DNA of 64,000 nt from Tumebacillus avium (GTDB lineage Bacteria > Bacillota > Bacilli > Tumebacillales > Tumebacillaceae): NCBI RefSeq assembly GCF_002162355.1, contig NZ_CP021434.1, positions 3,340,001 through 3,404,000 on the forward strand. The letters are read 5' to 3'. Positions within the stretch are counted from its first letter, which is position 1. Each line of letters starts with the position of its first letter. The notes below the pieces were generated by a model. The model ran no database searches, was not told the DNA's origin, and saw only the letters and a list, made by a program, of their open reading frames with translations. A program made the translations under genes and the position numbers. This document shows positions 11,670 through 20,425 of this stretch, piece after piece.

Positions 11670-12598
11670 CAGCAAACGTCGATCTTTCTGTTGAAATCGG
11701 CTCTCTGAAGCTGAAAAATCCGGTGATGCCGGCGTCTGGCTGCTTCGCGTTTGGCAAGGAATTTGCCGACTTTTACGACTTGAGTCTGCTCGGCGCGATC
11801 ACCGTAAAAGCGACAACGCTGGAACCGCGCCTTGGCAACCCGACCCCGCGTGTGGCAGAAACGCCGGGCGGGATGTTAAATGCGATCGGGCTGCAGAATC
11901 CGGGCGTGGAAAAAATCATCGCTGAGGAACTGCCGCACCTGCGCAAATATGACATCCCGATCATCGTTAACGTCGCCGGCACCACGGTAGAAGACTATGT
12001 GGCGGTCACAGAGCGCCTGATGGACAGTCAGGATGTAGACGCGGTGGAAGTCAACATCTCCTGCCCGAACGTGAAGTGCGGCGGGATTCAATTCGGCACC
12101 GATCCGGAGCAGGCGGCACATGTGACACGTGAGATCAAGCGCGTCTCGAAAGTGCCGGTGATCGTCAAGCTGTCTCCGAACGTGACCGATATCGTGGCGA
12201 TGGCCAAAGCGGTGGAAGATGCCGGAGCGGATGCGATCTCGCTGATCAACACGCTGGTCGGCATGTCGATCGACCTGAACAAGAAGCGCCCTTTGATCGC
12301 CAATGGTATTGGCGGCTTGTCCGGCCCGGCTGTCAAACCGGTCGCCGTGCGCATGACCTACCAGGTGGCGCAAGCGGTACAGATTCCGCTGATCGGCATG
12401 GGCGGGATCATGACCGGCGAAGACGCGATCGAATTTATGATGGCTGGCGCTGCGGCGGTGGCGGTCGGCACGGCGAATTTTGTGAACCCGCTGGCCTGCC
12501 CGGAGATCATCGACGAGATCCAAGCGTACTGCGCGGAAAACGGAGTTGAGCGCGTGCGCGATCTGCAAGGCGCGGCGTGGAAGGAGTTGGCGCGATGA
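11666..12598 (+). CDS. pyrD: Dihydroorotate dehydrogenase B catalytic subunit (NAD-linked, type 1B)
   Basis: FMN enzyme that oxidises dihydroorotate to orotate, paired with PyrK. The 310-aa barrel protein has the catalytic Cys133 in [12 protein letters not shown], which marks class 1 enzymes (class 2 has Ser), plus [11 protein letters not shown] near the phosphate site. The start overlaps the pyrK stop (ATGA) with GGAGGTGGTC upstream, so I prefer it to the in-frame start 45 bp earlier. It is followed by pyrF with another 4-bp overlap. Confidence 0.96.
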   Translation: MTANVDLSVEIGSLKLKNPVMPASGCFAFGKEFADFYDLSLLGAITVKATTLEPRLGNPTPRVAETPGGMLNAIGLQNPGVEKIIAEELPHLRKYDIPIIVNVAGTTVEDYVAVTERLMDSQDVDAVEVNISCPNVKCGGIQFGTDPEQAAHVTREIKRVSKVPVIVKLSPNVTDIVAMAKAVEDAGADAISLINTLVGMSIDLNKKRPLIANGIGGLSGPAVKPVAVRMTYQVAQAVQIPLIGMGGIMTGEDAIEFMMAGAAAVAVGTANFVNPLACPEIIDEIQAYCAENGVERVRDLQGAAWKELAR

Positions 12599-13317
12599 AC
12601 ACGGAGCTTCGGCCGCAAGAACGGATCTTTGTTGCCCTCGACTATGCCAACATGGACGATGCGCTGCGCATGGCGGAGCAGCTCGGCGACACGATCAAGA
12701 CGATGAAAGTGGGCCTGCAGCTCTTTTTCAACAGCGGGCCGCAGATCTTGCACCGTTTGCATGAGATGGGCTTTCAGGTGTTTATGGACTGCAAGTTTCA
12801 TGACATTCCGAACACGGTGGCCGGGGCGTCTGACTCGGTGACGCAGCATGGCGTGTACATGTTTAACGTGCATTGCGCGGGCGGCGTGGAGATGATGAAA
12901 CGCGCCAAGGAAGCGGCGCTCAAACGGGCGGAGAGCATGGGCATCCTCGTGCCGAAACTGATCGGGGTCACGCAGCTGACCTCGACGTCGCAGGAGATGT
13001 TAAACGCCGAGATCGGCGTGCCGGGCGATGTGCAAAGTTCGGTGATCCACTATGCAAAACTGGCGCAGCAGGCCGGTTTGGACGGCGTGGTAGCTTCGGG
13101 GCATGAGATCGAAGCGATCCGCACCGCCTGCGGGGATGACTTCGTGACGGTGATCCCGGGCATTCGGCCGACGTGGGCAGCAAGCGATGATCAAAAGCGG
13201 ATCATGACGCCGAAGGAAGCTCTGCAGGCCGGCGCGCACTATCTGGTGATCGGGCGCGCGATCACGCATGCGGCCGACCCGAAAGCGGCAGCCTTGCGCA
13301 TTTTGGAAGAAGTGTAA
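12595..13317 (+). CDS. pyrF: Orotidine 5'-phosphate decarboxylase
   Basis: Last step to UMP. The 240-aa barrel protein carries the catalytic D-x-K-x-x-D motif in [13 protein letters not shown] and the phosphate-site GIRP segment near the C-terminus. The start ATG overlaps the pyrD stop, with AAGGAG just upstream. The long form with these motifs is the Bacillus group 1 type. Confidence 0.97.
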   Translation: MNTELRPQERIFVALDYANMDDALRMAEQLGDTIKTMKVGLQLFFNSGPQILHRLHEMGFQVFMDCKFHDIPNTVAGASDSVTQHGVYMFNVHCAGGVEMMKRAKEAALKRAESMGILVPKLIGVTQLTSTSQEMLNAEIGVPGDVQSSVIHYAKLAQQAGLDGVVASGHEIEAIRTACGDDFVTVIPGIRPTWAASDDQKRIMTPKEALQAGAHYLVIGRAITHAADPKAAALRILEEV

Positions 13318-13343
13318 GAGACATTTCGAGGGGGAGTAAGATT

Positions 13344-13973
13344 ATGACCACGACGACAGCGAACAAAATCTCGAAAGCTTTGCTCGACATTCAAGCGGTG
13401 TTCCTGCGCCCAAACGATCCGTTCATCTGGGCGTCCGGGATGCGCTCGCCGATCTACTGTGACAACCGGCTGACCCTGTCTTATCCGGAAGTGCGCGACT
13501 TGATCGCGGAAGGATTTGCGGAGCTGATCAAGGAGAAATACGGCGACGCGGATATCATCGCGGGCATGGCGACCGGCGGGATTGCGCACGCAGCGTTTGT
13601 CGCGCAAAAGCTGAACAAACCGATGGTCTACATCCGCTCCTCGGCGAAAAAGCACGGCAAAGGCAATCAGGTGGAAGGCGCGCTGCAGGCCGGGCAAAAA
13701 GTCGTGATCATCGAAGACCTGATCTCGACGGGCGGCTCGGTGCTGGACGGCGTCACCGCTGTGCGCGAAGCGGGCGGCGAAGTGCTGGGCGTGGCGGCGA
13801 TCTTCACCTATGAGTTCCAAAAGGCGTATGACAACTTTGCGGCTGCAAAATGCCAATTTGACACGCTGACCAACTATTCGGCTCTGCTGCCGATCGCGGT
13901 GGAGTCCGGCTATGTGTCGGAAGCAGACCTCGAACTGCTGAAAAAATGGAAAGAAGCGCCGGAGAAGTTTTAA
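13344..13973 (+). CDS. pyrE: Orotate phosphoribosyltransferase
   Basis: Joins orotate and PRPP to give OMP. The 209-aa protein has the PRPP-binding loop [14 protein letters not shown] and a basic flexible-loop stretch ([15 protein letters not shown]). GAGGGGGAG lies upstream of the ATG. It is the last gene of the pyr operon, closed by a terminator 15 bp after the stop. Confidence 0.97.
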   Translation: MTTTTANKISKALLDIQAVFLRPNDPFIWASGMRSPIYCDNRLTLSYPEVRDLIAEGFAELIKEKYGDADIIAGMATGGIAHAAFVAQKLNKPMVYIRSSAKKHGKGNQVEGALQAGQKVVIIEDLISTGGSVLDGVTAVREAGGEVLGVAAIFTYEFQKAYDNFAAAKCQFDTLTNYSALLPIAVESGYVSEADLELLKKWKEAPEKF

Positions 13974-13989
13974 ACAAGCGTGTGGCAAG

Positions 13990-14013
13990 AGACCCTAAGA
14001 CAGGGTCTTTTTT
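13990..14013 (+). terminator. Terminator of the pyr operon
   Basis: AGACCCT (13990-13996) pairs with AGGGTCT (14002-14008) and runs into a T-tract. Confidence 0.9.
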
Positions 14014-14103
14014 GCGTTTTGGGGAGGAAGCAGCAGGCAAGCGAAGAATGTATTAATTGCGACAGGGATGAATTTTAACATCAGTATAGTGAGGGACGCA
14101 GAG

Positions 14104-14370
14104 ATGAAAGTCACCAATTTGATGGAACAGATCGTGGAAGATGTTTTGCAGGAGCAGTGGCAGAACCTGAACTTGGCCTGCACGTGCGAGATCTGCAGAA
14201 ATGACATCCTGGCCGTCACGCTCAACGCCTTGCCGCCGCGCTATGTGGCGCATGAACGCGGCCGGGTGATCGTGCAGGCGCGGATGATGCATGAACAGAT
14301 GAAAGCGGATGTGCTGCGGGAAGTCGCCCGTGCAGCGGGCATTGTCGGGGCCAAACCGTCCCATGAGTAA
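14104..14370 (+). CDS. ComFB-family protein
   Basis: The 88-aa product matches the late-competence ComFB family: an N-terminal helix (LMEQIVEDVLQEQW), a Cys cluster CTCEIC followed by RNDI, and the LNALPPRYVAHERG signature. In B. subtilis ComFB lies in the comF operon, but its role there is unclear; related proteins in other bacteria bind cyclic dinucleotides. Here no comFA or comFC is nearby, so it stands alone. The ATG at 14104 is chosen for the GAGGGA upstream; an in-frame ATG at 14068 has no ribosome site. A zinc-site role for the cysteines is an inference. Confidence 0.75.
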   Translation: MKVTNLMEQIVEDVLQEQWQNLNLACTCEICRNDILAVTLNALPPRYVAHERGRVIVQARMMHEQMKADVLREVARAAGIVGAKPSHE

Positions 14371-14379
14371 CGGAATCCA

Positions 14380-14403
14380 AAGATCGCTGACGGCGGTCTT
14401 TTT
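14380..14403 (+). terminator. Probable terminator after the ComFB-like gene
   Basis: AAGATCGC and GCGGTCTT form a stem with one G-T pair, followed by T residues. Confidence 0.65.
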
Positions 14404-14408
14404 CTGAT

Positions 14409-14473
14409 CAGTTGCGTGATTTTCTCATTGCGGCGTTGACGCAACTGTGTTACTTTAGAAAGGGAAGTAACAC
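14409..14473 (+). promoter_or_regulatory. Two abutting 9-bp inverted repeats before the Crp/Fnr gene
   Basis: The first pair is CAGTTGCGT (14409-14417) with ACGCAACTG (14439-14447). The second is GTGTTACTT (14447-14455) with AAGTAACAC (14465-14473). Both are perfect, and they share base 14447. A TTGACG at 14435-14440 lies inside the first repeat. The pattern suggests operator sites at the regulator's promoter; neither repeat is the usual TTGAT-N4-ATCAA Fnr box or TGTGA-N6-TCACA Crp box. Confidence 0.5.
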
Positions 14474-14512
14474 GGTTCGATAACACTGGCGAAATGGGGA
14501 GGGCAGTTCAAT

Positions 14513-15196
14513 ATGAGCGAATGTGCAATCTGCTACCTCGGACAATATGACTTGTTCAAAGATCTGACTGAAGATGAACTGGATCTGCTGGGGAGAGGCA
14601 GTCAGCCAAATGTGATTCCGAAGCGCGAATATATTTTCACGCCGGATGACCCGGGCAATCAGGTATATATGTTGAAATCGGGACGCGTGCGCATCTCGCG
14701 TCTGTCGGAGACGGGCAAACACTTTACGCTGGTCATTTTGGAGCCGGGCGATGTGTTTGGCGAAAATGCTTTGTTTGCGGATGAACCGCGCCGCAATTTT
14801 GCCGAGGTGCTGGATGACGCGCAGATCTGCGCGATCGATAAAAAGGAATTTGAAAAAATTGCGATGCGAAATCCGTCGGTGTCGCTGAAACTGGCGCAGA
14901 TCGTCGAGCATCGCTTGAATGAAGCGCAGGAGCAGATCGAACACCTGGTGTTTTATGATGTGCAGACTCGTCTGGCCCGCCTGCTGCTGAAGCTGGCCGA
15001 CATTCACGGTGAGCGCGTCGACGGCGGCGTGCAAATCGGGATCAAGCTGACGCATGAAGACATCGCGTCCTTGATCGGTTCGACGCGGGAGACGACCAGC
15101 AAGATTTTGAATGAGTTCAAAGCGAACGGCTGGATCGATGTGAAGAAACGCCATATTATTTTGGTCGACCAAAAGGTGTTGGCTGAGATGAAGTAA
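14513..15196 (+). CDS. Crp/Fnr-family transcriptional regulator
   Basis: The 227-aa protein has an N-terminal cyclic-nucleotide-binding-like beta-roll (about 15-130), a long dimer helix and a C-terminal winged helix-turn-helix containing LTHEDIASLIGSTRETTSKIL. Only C4 and C7 are clustered at the N-terminus (SECAIC), so the four-Cys iron-sulfur site of classical Fnr is not present, and the ligand is unknown. GGGAGGGC precedes the ATG. Two inverted repeats upstream suggest autoregulation. Target genes cannot be named from the window. Confidence 0.88.
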   Translation: MSECAICYLGQYDLFKDLTEDELDLLGRGSQPNVIPKREYIFTPDDPGNQVYMLKSGRVRISRLSETGKHFTLVILEPGDVFGENALFADEPRRNFAEVLDDAQICAIDKKEFEKIAMRNPSVSLKLAQIVEHRLNEAQEQIEHLVFYDVQTRLARLLLKLADIHGERVDGGVQIGIKLTHEDIASLIGSTRETTSKILNEFKANGWIDVKKRHIILVDQKVLAEMK

Positions 15197-15225
15197 GAGA
15201 GCGCCTGCAGAGCGCTCTCTTTTTT
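15196..15225 (+). terminator. Terminator of the Crp/Fnr gene
   Basis: A perfect 9-bp stem (15196-15204 with 15212-15220) ends in six T. Confidence 0.92.
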
Positions 15226-15280
15226 ATTCGCGAAGAGGAAAGGTATGGGGGGAGACGAAATAGGTTGGTAGAAGCACAGA

Positions 15281-15307
15281 AAGAAACCGCCCGGACGAAG
15301 CGGGCGG
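15281..15307 (-). terminator. Terminator of the small membrane-protein gene
   Basis: On the minus strand CCGCCCG pairs with CGGGCGG (15301-15307 with 15287-15293) and is followed by TTTC. It lies just after the 69-aa gene. Confidence 0.75.
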
Positions 15308-15320
15308 CCTGTTTGATGGG

Positions 15321-15530
15321 CTATTGGGCATCGTAGGAATGGATCTCATAGGTGCGGGCGGCTGCGGGACGGGTGGTGCGGCGTTTGACAGGGACTTTGG
15401 TTTTGGGTTGTGAGGGTGAAGGTGAAGGTCGACTGAACTGGGTGAACAGGAAGATGACGCCGACCAGCTCTGCCAAGTTTCCTGCGATCCCGACTGTGTC
15501 CCGGATGAGGTAAAACATTCTGTCTTCCAC
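15321..15530 (-). CDS. Small single-pass membrane protein, unknown function
   Basis: A 69-aa product starting at a GTG with GGGGGAGCAACC in front. One membrane segment (about residues 10-28, VGIAGNLAELVGVIFLFTQF) is followed by a Ser/Pro- and Lys/Arg-rich tail. I recognise no family. It converges on the Crp/Fnr gene and has its own terminator. The longer in-frame upstream extension lacks a ribosome site. Confidence 0.65.
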   Translation of the reverse strand: MEDRMFYLIRDTVGIAGNLAELVGVIFLFTQFSRPSPSPSQPKTKVPVKRRTTRPAAARTYEIHSYDAQ

Positions 15531-15609
15531 GGTTGCTCCCCCTTTCCGACCATTTTGGTGCGAGTATATGGATGTTGGACAATAAGCAGAACAGAGGGAG
15601 GCGAAATTG

Positions 15610-16419
15610 ATGCAAGGGATACACACGGAAATGAGCAGGTCGAAAGGTGCGGTCGGGCTGGCTGCGGTGCTCCTGCACGGCGCATCGGACCACAGTGCGC
15701 GCTACCGGCATGTGATTGATTCATTAAACGAAAACGGCATCGACGTCATCACCGGCGACCTGCCCGGATTTGGCCGGTCGAAGGGGCTGCACGGGCATAT
15801 TGACCGCTTCGACGAGTACCTGGGGACGGTGGATGGCTGGGTGCGCGAGGCGGAGCGGTTGGCAGGCGCTGACGGGCGCGTGGTGGTGATCGGGCACAGC
15901 ATGGGCGGTCTGGTCGCGGTGCGCTATTTGCAGGAGTATGGAGCGAAGCATGAGCGGATCATCGGGGCGGTGCTTTCCTCGCCGCTGTTGCGCGTGGCGG
16001 TGGCGATCCCGGCCTGGAAGCGCCAGATCGCCAAGGTGCTCGACCGCGCCCTGCCGAAACTGCGCATGCCAAGCGGGATCAGCACGTCGTACCTGACGCG
16101 CAGCCCGGAAGTTGTCACCGCCTATGAGCAGGACCCGCTCTGCGGCGGCGTGGTCAGCGCGCGCTGGTACTCGGAAATCCAGCGCGCCATGGAACTGGCG
16201 AAACGGGACGCGGGGAAAATCACGGTGCCGATCCTGCTGATGCAGGCCGGGTCTGACAAAATCGTGGCGCCGGAGGAAGCCGAGCCGTTTTTCCACTCGC
16301 TGGCTGAGCGGGAACAAAACAAGTTCGTCTGGTATCCGGACTGCTATCATGAGCTGTTTAATGAGCCGGAGCAGGAGGAAATTATCCGCGAGATGCTGGA
16401 ATGGGTTGCCAACTCCTAA
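15610..16419 (+). CDS. Alpha/beta-hydrolase (monoacylglycerol lipase / lysophospholipase-like)
   Basis: The 269-aa product has the catalytic set of a Ser hydrolase: Ser97 in GHSMGG, Asp216 in GSDKIV and His247 in CYHELF. The HELFNEPEQEE end and the DLPGFGRSKG segment resemble the lysophospholipase/monoacylglycerol lipase branch. There is no signal peptide, so it is cytosolic. The ATG at 15610 is preceded by GGGAGGCG. The gene is monocistronic by context, and the substrate is not determined. Confidence 0.88.
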   Translation: MQGIHTEMSRSKGAVGLAAVLLHGASDHSARYRHVIDSLNENGIDVITGDLPGFGRSKGLHGHIDRFDEYLGTVDGWVREAERLAGADGRVVVIGHSMGGLVAVRYLQEYGAKHERIIGAVLSSPLLRVAVAIPAWKRQIAKVLDRALPKLRMPSGISTSYLTRSPEVVTAYEQDPLCGGVVSARWYSEIQRAMELAKRDAGKITVPILLMQAGSDKIVAPEEAEPFFHSLAEREQNKFVWYPDCYHELFNEPEQEEIIREMLEWVANS

Positions 16420-16770
16420 TGTCTTGGCATATACTTACGTTGTAACACATTCCCAAGTTTCTGAAAGGTGGCATCAAGATTCTACATGATCTACTAAGTT
16501 TGCAATTCGACGTTCACCAGATGAATAGGTGAGTAGAATTCAAACGCGGCTTCTATGCTGCGAGAGCGGGACAGGTGTGCCCTGTTCACAAGACTCTCGA
16601 AGTGGACCCATGTAGACAAACGATTGATGCGCCATTCGCATGTGTTGGCTTATTTTCTTATTTCCTCATGCGGGAATGGATACTTATTGATCGAATGTTG
16701 GAAGCCGTGGTCGCGTTTGCTGACTGCGGCTTTTTTGCGTGGGTGCCCTTCGGATTGGGAGGGATTCACG
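16420..16770 (+). promoter_or_regulatory. Structured leader of the ABC-F gene with attenuator-like terminator
   Basis: This 351-bp gap holds no convincing gene. Two structures stand out. At 16561-16599 CGAGAG pairs with CTCTCG around a nested GGACAGG/CCTGTTC stem. At 16702-16732 an 11-bp stem (AAGCCGTGGTC with GACTGCGGCTT, two G-T pairs) is followed by six T (16731-16736), only 35 bp before the ABC-F start. A 3-codon ORF, ATG AAT AGG TGA, occurs at 16521-16532 but lacks a ribosome site. Leader terminators of this kind control several antibiotic-resistance ABC-F genes by ribosome stalling. No clear -35/-10 pair was found. Confidence 0.6.
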
Positions 16771-18603
16771 ATGTTAGTTGTGAAGATGATTGGTTTGAAA
16801 AAGATGTTTGTTACGCGTACGGTATTTGAGAATTTGGAAGCCTCGATCGCCTGGGGCGAAAAAGTGGCGATCGTGGGACCAAACGGAGTGGGGAAAACGA
16901 CGCTGCTGAACATGTTGACCGGGACGGAAGCGCCGGACGCCGGGGCGATCGTTTGGGACCCGCAGATTGACCCAAAGCGAATCGGGCTGTTGACGCAGCA
17001 GATCCAGCTGCAGGACGGTGAGACGGTGCGCGAATTTGTGCGGGGGGCAAGGCCGGAACTGCTGGCTGTGGAACGGGAAATGCGACAGATTGAGACAGAG
17101 ATGTCGAAAGATATTTCTCGGGAAATAATGGCGGAAGAGCTTGTTTCACGCTATGGAACGCTGCAGGAGCGCTTTGAAGCGCAGGGCGGTTATACGTTTG
17201 ACAGTGAGCTGGACCGGGTGCTGCAGGAAGTTGGGCTGTCTGCCGAGGTCTGGGAGACGGAGCTGAAGGCGGCCAGCGGCGGGCAAAAGACGCGGGCGCA
17301 GTTGGCGAAACTTTTGCTGGGGGAGCCGCAGGTGCTTTTGCTCGATGAACCGACCAACCACTTGGATGCCGAGACGATGGATTGGCTGGAAGACGCCATC
17401 CGCTCTTTTGCGGGCACGGTGGTGACGGTCTCGCATGACCGCTATTTTCTGGATCGCATTGCGACGCGCATTCTGGAACTCAGCCCGCAGCGGATCGGTT
17501 CGTATCCCGGCAACTATACGGCGTATCAGGAGCAGAAGGAAGTGGAGCGCCGCACGCAACAGGTACAGTATCAGAAGCAGCAGGTGGAGATGCAGCATCT
17601 GGAAGAGCTGATCGGCATGTACAAAAAGTGGTACATCCGGGCGCATAACGCCGGGGGCGGCAGCAAAAAGCGGACAAAAGGGCACATCAGCCGCATGCGC
17701 AACAAAGAGAAGCAGTTAGAGCGTCTGCAGGCGCAAAAAGTGGAGCAGCCTAAAGAGCTGCAGTCGATCCAGCTCTCGTTCGACAGCGGGGATAAGCTTG
17801 GCAACCGGCTGTTTCTGGTGGAAAATGCGGCGGTACGCTTTGGCGAACGGACTTTGTACACAGGGGTAAATTTTGCTGTGGAACGCGGGGCGCGGATGGC
17901 GCTGGTCGGGCCCAACGGGATCGGGAAAAGCACGCTGTTAAAAGTGCTGACCGGCGATCTGGCTCCGATGGAGGGCACGGTGAAAGTCAGCCCGCAGGTG
18001 CAGATCGGCTATTTCGGGCAGGAAGTGGACCGGCTTGACCCGGAGAAGTCGATTTTGGAAGAAGTGCTGGAACTGGACACGCTGACTCAGGCGGAAGCGC
18101 GAACGGTGCTGGCCGGGTTTCTGTTCCGTGGGGAAGCGGTGTTTAAGAAGATCGGCACGCTGAGCCAAGGCGAGAAATGCCGGGTGGCGTTTGTGAAACT
18201 GTATTTCTCGGGCGCCAATGTGCTGGTGCTCGATGAGCCGACCAACTACCTCGACATCCCGGCCCGTCAGCGGGTGGAGCAGGCTTTGGAGAATTTCCCC
18301 GGCACGCTGCTGCTCGTCTCGCATGATCGCTACATGGTGCAGCGACTGGCGACACAACTGCTGTTGTTTCAACCAGGGCAGGTCACCCATTTTGATGGCG
18401 GATGGCAGGCGTGGCAGGAACATCAGGAACGCCGCCGCTTTACGCCGGAAGAGCTGGCACTCCAGGAGCGGCGGATGATTCTGCAGATGGAGCTGTCGCG
18501 TCTGGCGGAGAAGCTCGACAACCCGCAATCCCGTCCGGAAGAGCGGGAACGGGCGGCTGTGCAGTTGACGTCCGTGCAGGGGCTGTTGCGGGCCATGTCG
18601 TAA
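16771..18603 (+). CDS. ABC-F family ATPase (ribosome-acting, possibly antibiotic resistance)
   Basis: The 610-aa soluble protein has two ABC domains and no membrane segment. Walker A motifs are GPNGVGKT (36-43) and GPNGIGKS. The signatures are ASGGQKTR and LSQGEKCR, and the Walker B regions are LLLDEPTNHLD and LVLDEPTNYLD. The two domains are joined by a basic, coiled linker (KWYIRAHNAGGGSKKRTKG). ABC-F proteins act at the ribosomal E-site; some protect against macrolides, lincosamides or pleuromutilins, others are translation factors. The ATG at 16771 has GGGAGGG in front; the in-frame extension upstream to 16555 has no ribosome site. The attenuator-like leader favours the resistance type. 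Confidence 0.88.
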   Translation: MLVVKMIGLKKMFVTRTVFENLEASIAWGEKVAIVGPNGVGKTTLLNMLTGTEAPDAGAIVWDPQIDPKRIGLLTQQIQLQDGETVREFVRGARPELLAVEREMRQIETEMSKDISREIMAEELVSRYGTLQERFEAQGGYTFDSELDRVLQEVGLSAEVWETELKAASGGQKTRAQLAKLLLGEPQVLLLDEPTNHLDAETMDWLEDAIRSFAGTVVTVSHDRYFLDRIATRILELSPQRIGSYPGNYTAYQEQKEVERRTQQVQYQKQQVEMQHLEELIGMYKKWYIRAHNAGGGSKKRTKGHISRMRNKEKQLERLQAQKVEQPKELQSIQLSFDSGDKLGNRLFLVENAAVRFGERTLYTGVNFAVERGARMALVGPNGIGKSTLLKVLTGDLAPMEGTVKVSPQVQIGYFGQEVDRLDPEKSILEEVLELDTLTQAEARTVLAGFLFRGEAVFKKIGTLSQGEKCRVAFVKLYFSGANVLVLDEPTNYLDIPARQRVEQALENFPGTLLLVSHDRYMVQRLATQLLLFQPGQVTHFDGGWQAWQEHQERRRFTPEELALQERRMILQMELSRLAEKLDNPQSRPEERERAAVQLTSVQGLLRAMS

Positions 18604-18633
18604 TAAGATCTTAGGTAGAGGAGGCTGAGAGAG

Positions 18634-20292
18634 ATGGAGATTGGGATTCGACGAGGCTTGCGGATTCCGATGCGTGACGGGGTGACTTTGGCGGCAGACT
18701 TGTACCGGCCGCAGGGAGACGGCAAACATCCTGCGATCATCGTACGCACGCCGTATATGATCAACACCGACATCATTCATGAGACGGGCTCGTATTACGC
18801 AGAGCACGGGTTTGCCGTGCTGTATGTGGACGTGCGGGGCCGCGGCGATTCGGACGGGGTGTTTGTGCCGTACCGCAACGAGGCGGTCGACGGCTATGAC
18901 ACGATTGAATGGGCAGCCGCGCAAGACTGGTGCACCGGGCATGTCGGCACGATGGGCGGCTCGTATCTGGGGTGCATTCAGTGGCAGACGGCACTTTTGC
19001 AGCCGCCGAGCCTGAAAGCGATGTCCGTCTCGGTGACGCCGTCCGATCCGTTTGTGGAATGGCCGACCGGGATCACCACGCCGCAGCATCTGTGCTGGCT
19101 GTACATGACGAGCGGACGCCTGATGCAAAACGTCGACGTGGTGGACTGGGACAGCATCTACACCCATCTGCCGCTGGTGACGATGGATGAGCTGACCGGG
19201 CGCGAGCTGCCGCACTGGCGCGAAGAAATCGAGCATCAGGGGCTGGATGAGTGGTGGAAAGCGATCTGTTATCAGCACCGCTTCGAGGAGATCGATCTGC
19301 CGGTCTTGCACATTTCCGGCTGGTACGATGATGAGCAGGTCGGCACCCCGCTCAATTTTTCTGGGATGACCGAGCGGGCGAAAACGGAGCAGGCCCGCAA
19401 GAACCAGAAGATGATCATGGGCCCGTGGCCGCACCGGATTAATACGTCGACGACGCTTGGCGAGCTGGATTTTGGCCCGGAATCGCTGATCGATCTGCGC
19501 GGCTATCATGTGCGCTTTTTCAACCATTGGCTGAAAGGCGAACCAAACGGGCTGAACGAGGAAGCGCCGGTGCAGCTGTTTGTGATGGGCGAAAACAAGT
19601 GGCGCGAAGAGCAGGAGTTTCCGCTGGCCCGCACGGAATGGACCAGGCTGTATCTGCACAGCCAAAACGGGGCGAACTCGCGCTTTGGCGACGGCATGTT
19701 GTCCAAAGATGCGCCGCGCAATGACGCGGGGGAAGCGCAGACCGACACGTATCTCTATGATCCGGCCGATCCTGTTCCGTTTCTGACCGAGCCGACGTCG
19801 GCGCAGATCGGCGGGCCGGACGACTACTCGCAGGTGGAGGAGCGCCGCGATGTGCTGGTCTACTCTACGGAAGCATTGACCGCAGACGTGGAAGTTACCG
19901 GGCCGGTCAAGATGGAGCTGTTTGCCGCTTCGAGCGCGGTGGACACCGACTTTATGGTCAAACTGATCGATGTCTGGCCAAACGGATATGCCCAGCGCTT
20001 GACGGACGGCATGGTGCGGGCGCGGTTTCGTGAAGGGATGGAGAGGATGTCGCTGATCGAGCCGGGCCGCGTCTACCGCTATGAGGTGGACTGCTGGAAC
20101 ACCTCTCATCTGTTTAAAAAAGACCATCAGATCCGCATCGAGATCGCATCCAGCGCCTTCCCGAAGTATGACCGCAACTTGAACACCGGCGCGCCGCTTG
20201 GGAAAACGGCCGAGATGATGACCGCCGAGCAGACGATTTATCACACGGAGGAGCATCCGTCGGCGATTCTTTTACCGATCATTCCCCGCTAG
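18634..20292 (+). CDS. CocE/NonD-family (X-Pro dipeptidyl-peptidase-like, S15) hydrolase
   Basis: The 552-aa product begins with the family start RIPMRDGVTLAADLYRP, has the YVDVRGRGDSDG strand and the nucleophile Ser110 in GGSYLG. A C-terminal beta-sandwich domain (about 340-550) follows the catalytic domain. Family members hydrolyse esters or amide bonds of acyl compounds, including cocaine esterase and glutaryl acylase; the substrate here is unknown. There is no signal peptide. It starts 30 bp after the ABC-F gene with no terminator between, so the two may share a transcript. AGAGGAGG is upstream. Confidence 0.87.
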   Translation: MEIGIRRGLRIPMRDGVTLAADLYRPQGDGKHPAIIVRTPYMINTDIIHETGSYYAEHGFAVLYVDVRGRGDSDGVFVPYRNEAVDGYDTIEWAAAQDWCTGHVGTMGGSYLGCIQWQTALLQPPSLKAMSVSVTPSDPFVEWPTGITTPQHLCWLYMTSGRLMQNVDVVDWDSIYTHLPLVTMDELTGRELPHWREEIEHQGLDEWWKAICYQHRFEEIDLPVLHISGWYDDEQVGTPLNFSGMTERAKTEQARKNQKMIMGPWPHRINTSTTLGELDFGPESLIDLRGYHVRFFNHWLKGEPNGLNEEAPVQLFVMGENKWREEQEFPLARTEWTRLYLHSQNGANSRFGDGMLSKDAPRNDAGEAQTDTYLYDPADPVPFLTEPTSAQIGGPDDYSQVEERRDVLVYSTEALTADVEVTGPVKMELFAASSAVDTDFMVKLIDVWPNGYAQRLTDGMVRARFREGMERMSLIEPGRVYRYEVDCWNTSHLFKKDHQIRIEIASSAFPKYDRNLNTGAPLGKTAEMMTAEQTIYHTEEHPSAILLPIIPR

Positions 20293-20301
20293 TAGAAGAG
20301 C

Positions 20302-20333
20302 AAGACCCTTTCCGCATTGGAAAGGGTCTTTTT
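20302..20333 (+). terminator. Terminator after the CocE/NonD hydrolase
   Basis: A perfect 12-bp stem (20302-20313 with 20319-20330) with a 5-nt loop runs into T residues. Confidence 0.95.
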
Positions 20334-20425
20334 GTTGTAAGAATCCAATTAACTAATAAAAGGACTTTTGTCGCATCTGGCGAATAGTACCAGCAGATCA
20401 TGGGATGCGGAATGGAGGAGCAAGC

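Noticed and set aside
16555..16770. N-terminal extension of the ABC-F protein by 72 residues
   Set aside because: No ribosome site at the upstream ATG, a terminator stem inside the extension, and a good GGGAGGG site at the internal ATG that matches the family start.
16420..16770. T-box riboswitch in the ABC-F leader
   Set aside because: The conserved T-box AGGGUGGNACCGCG element is absent, and the gene is not amino-acid related.
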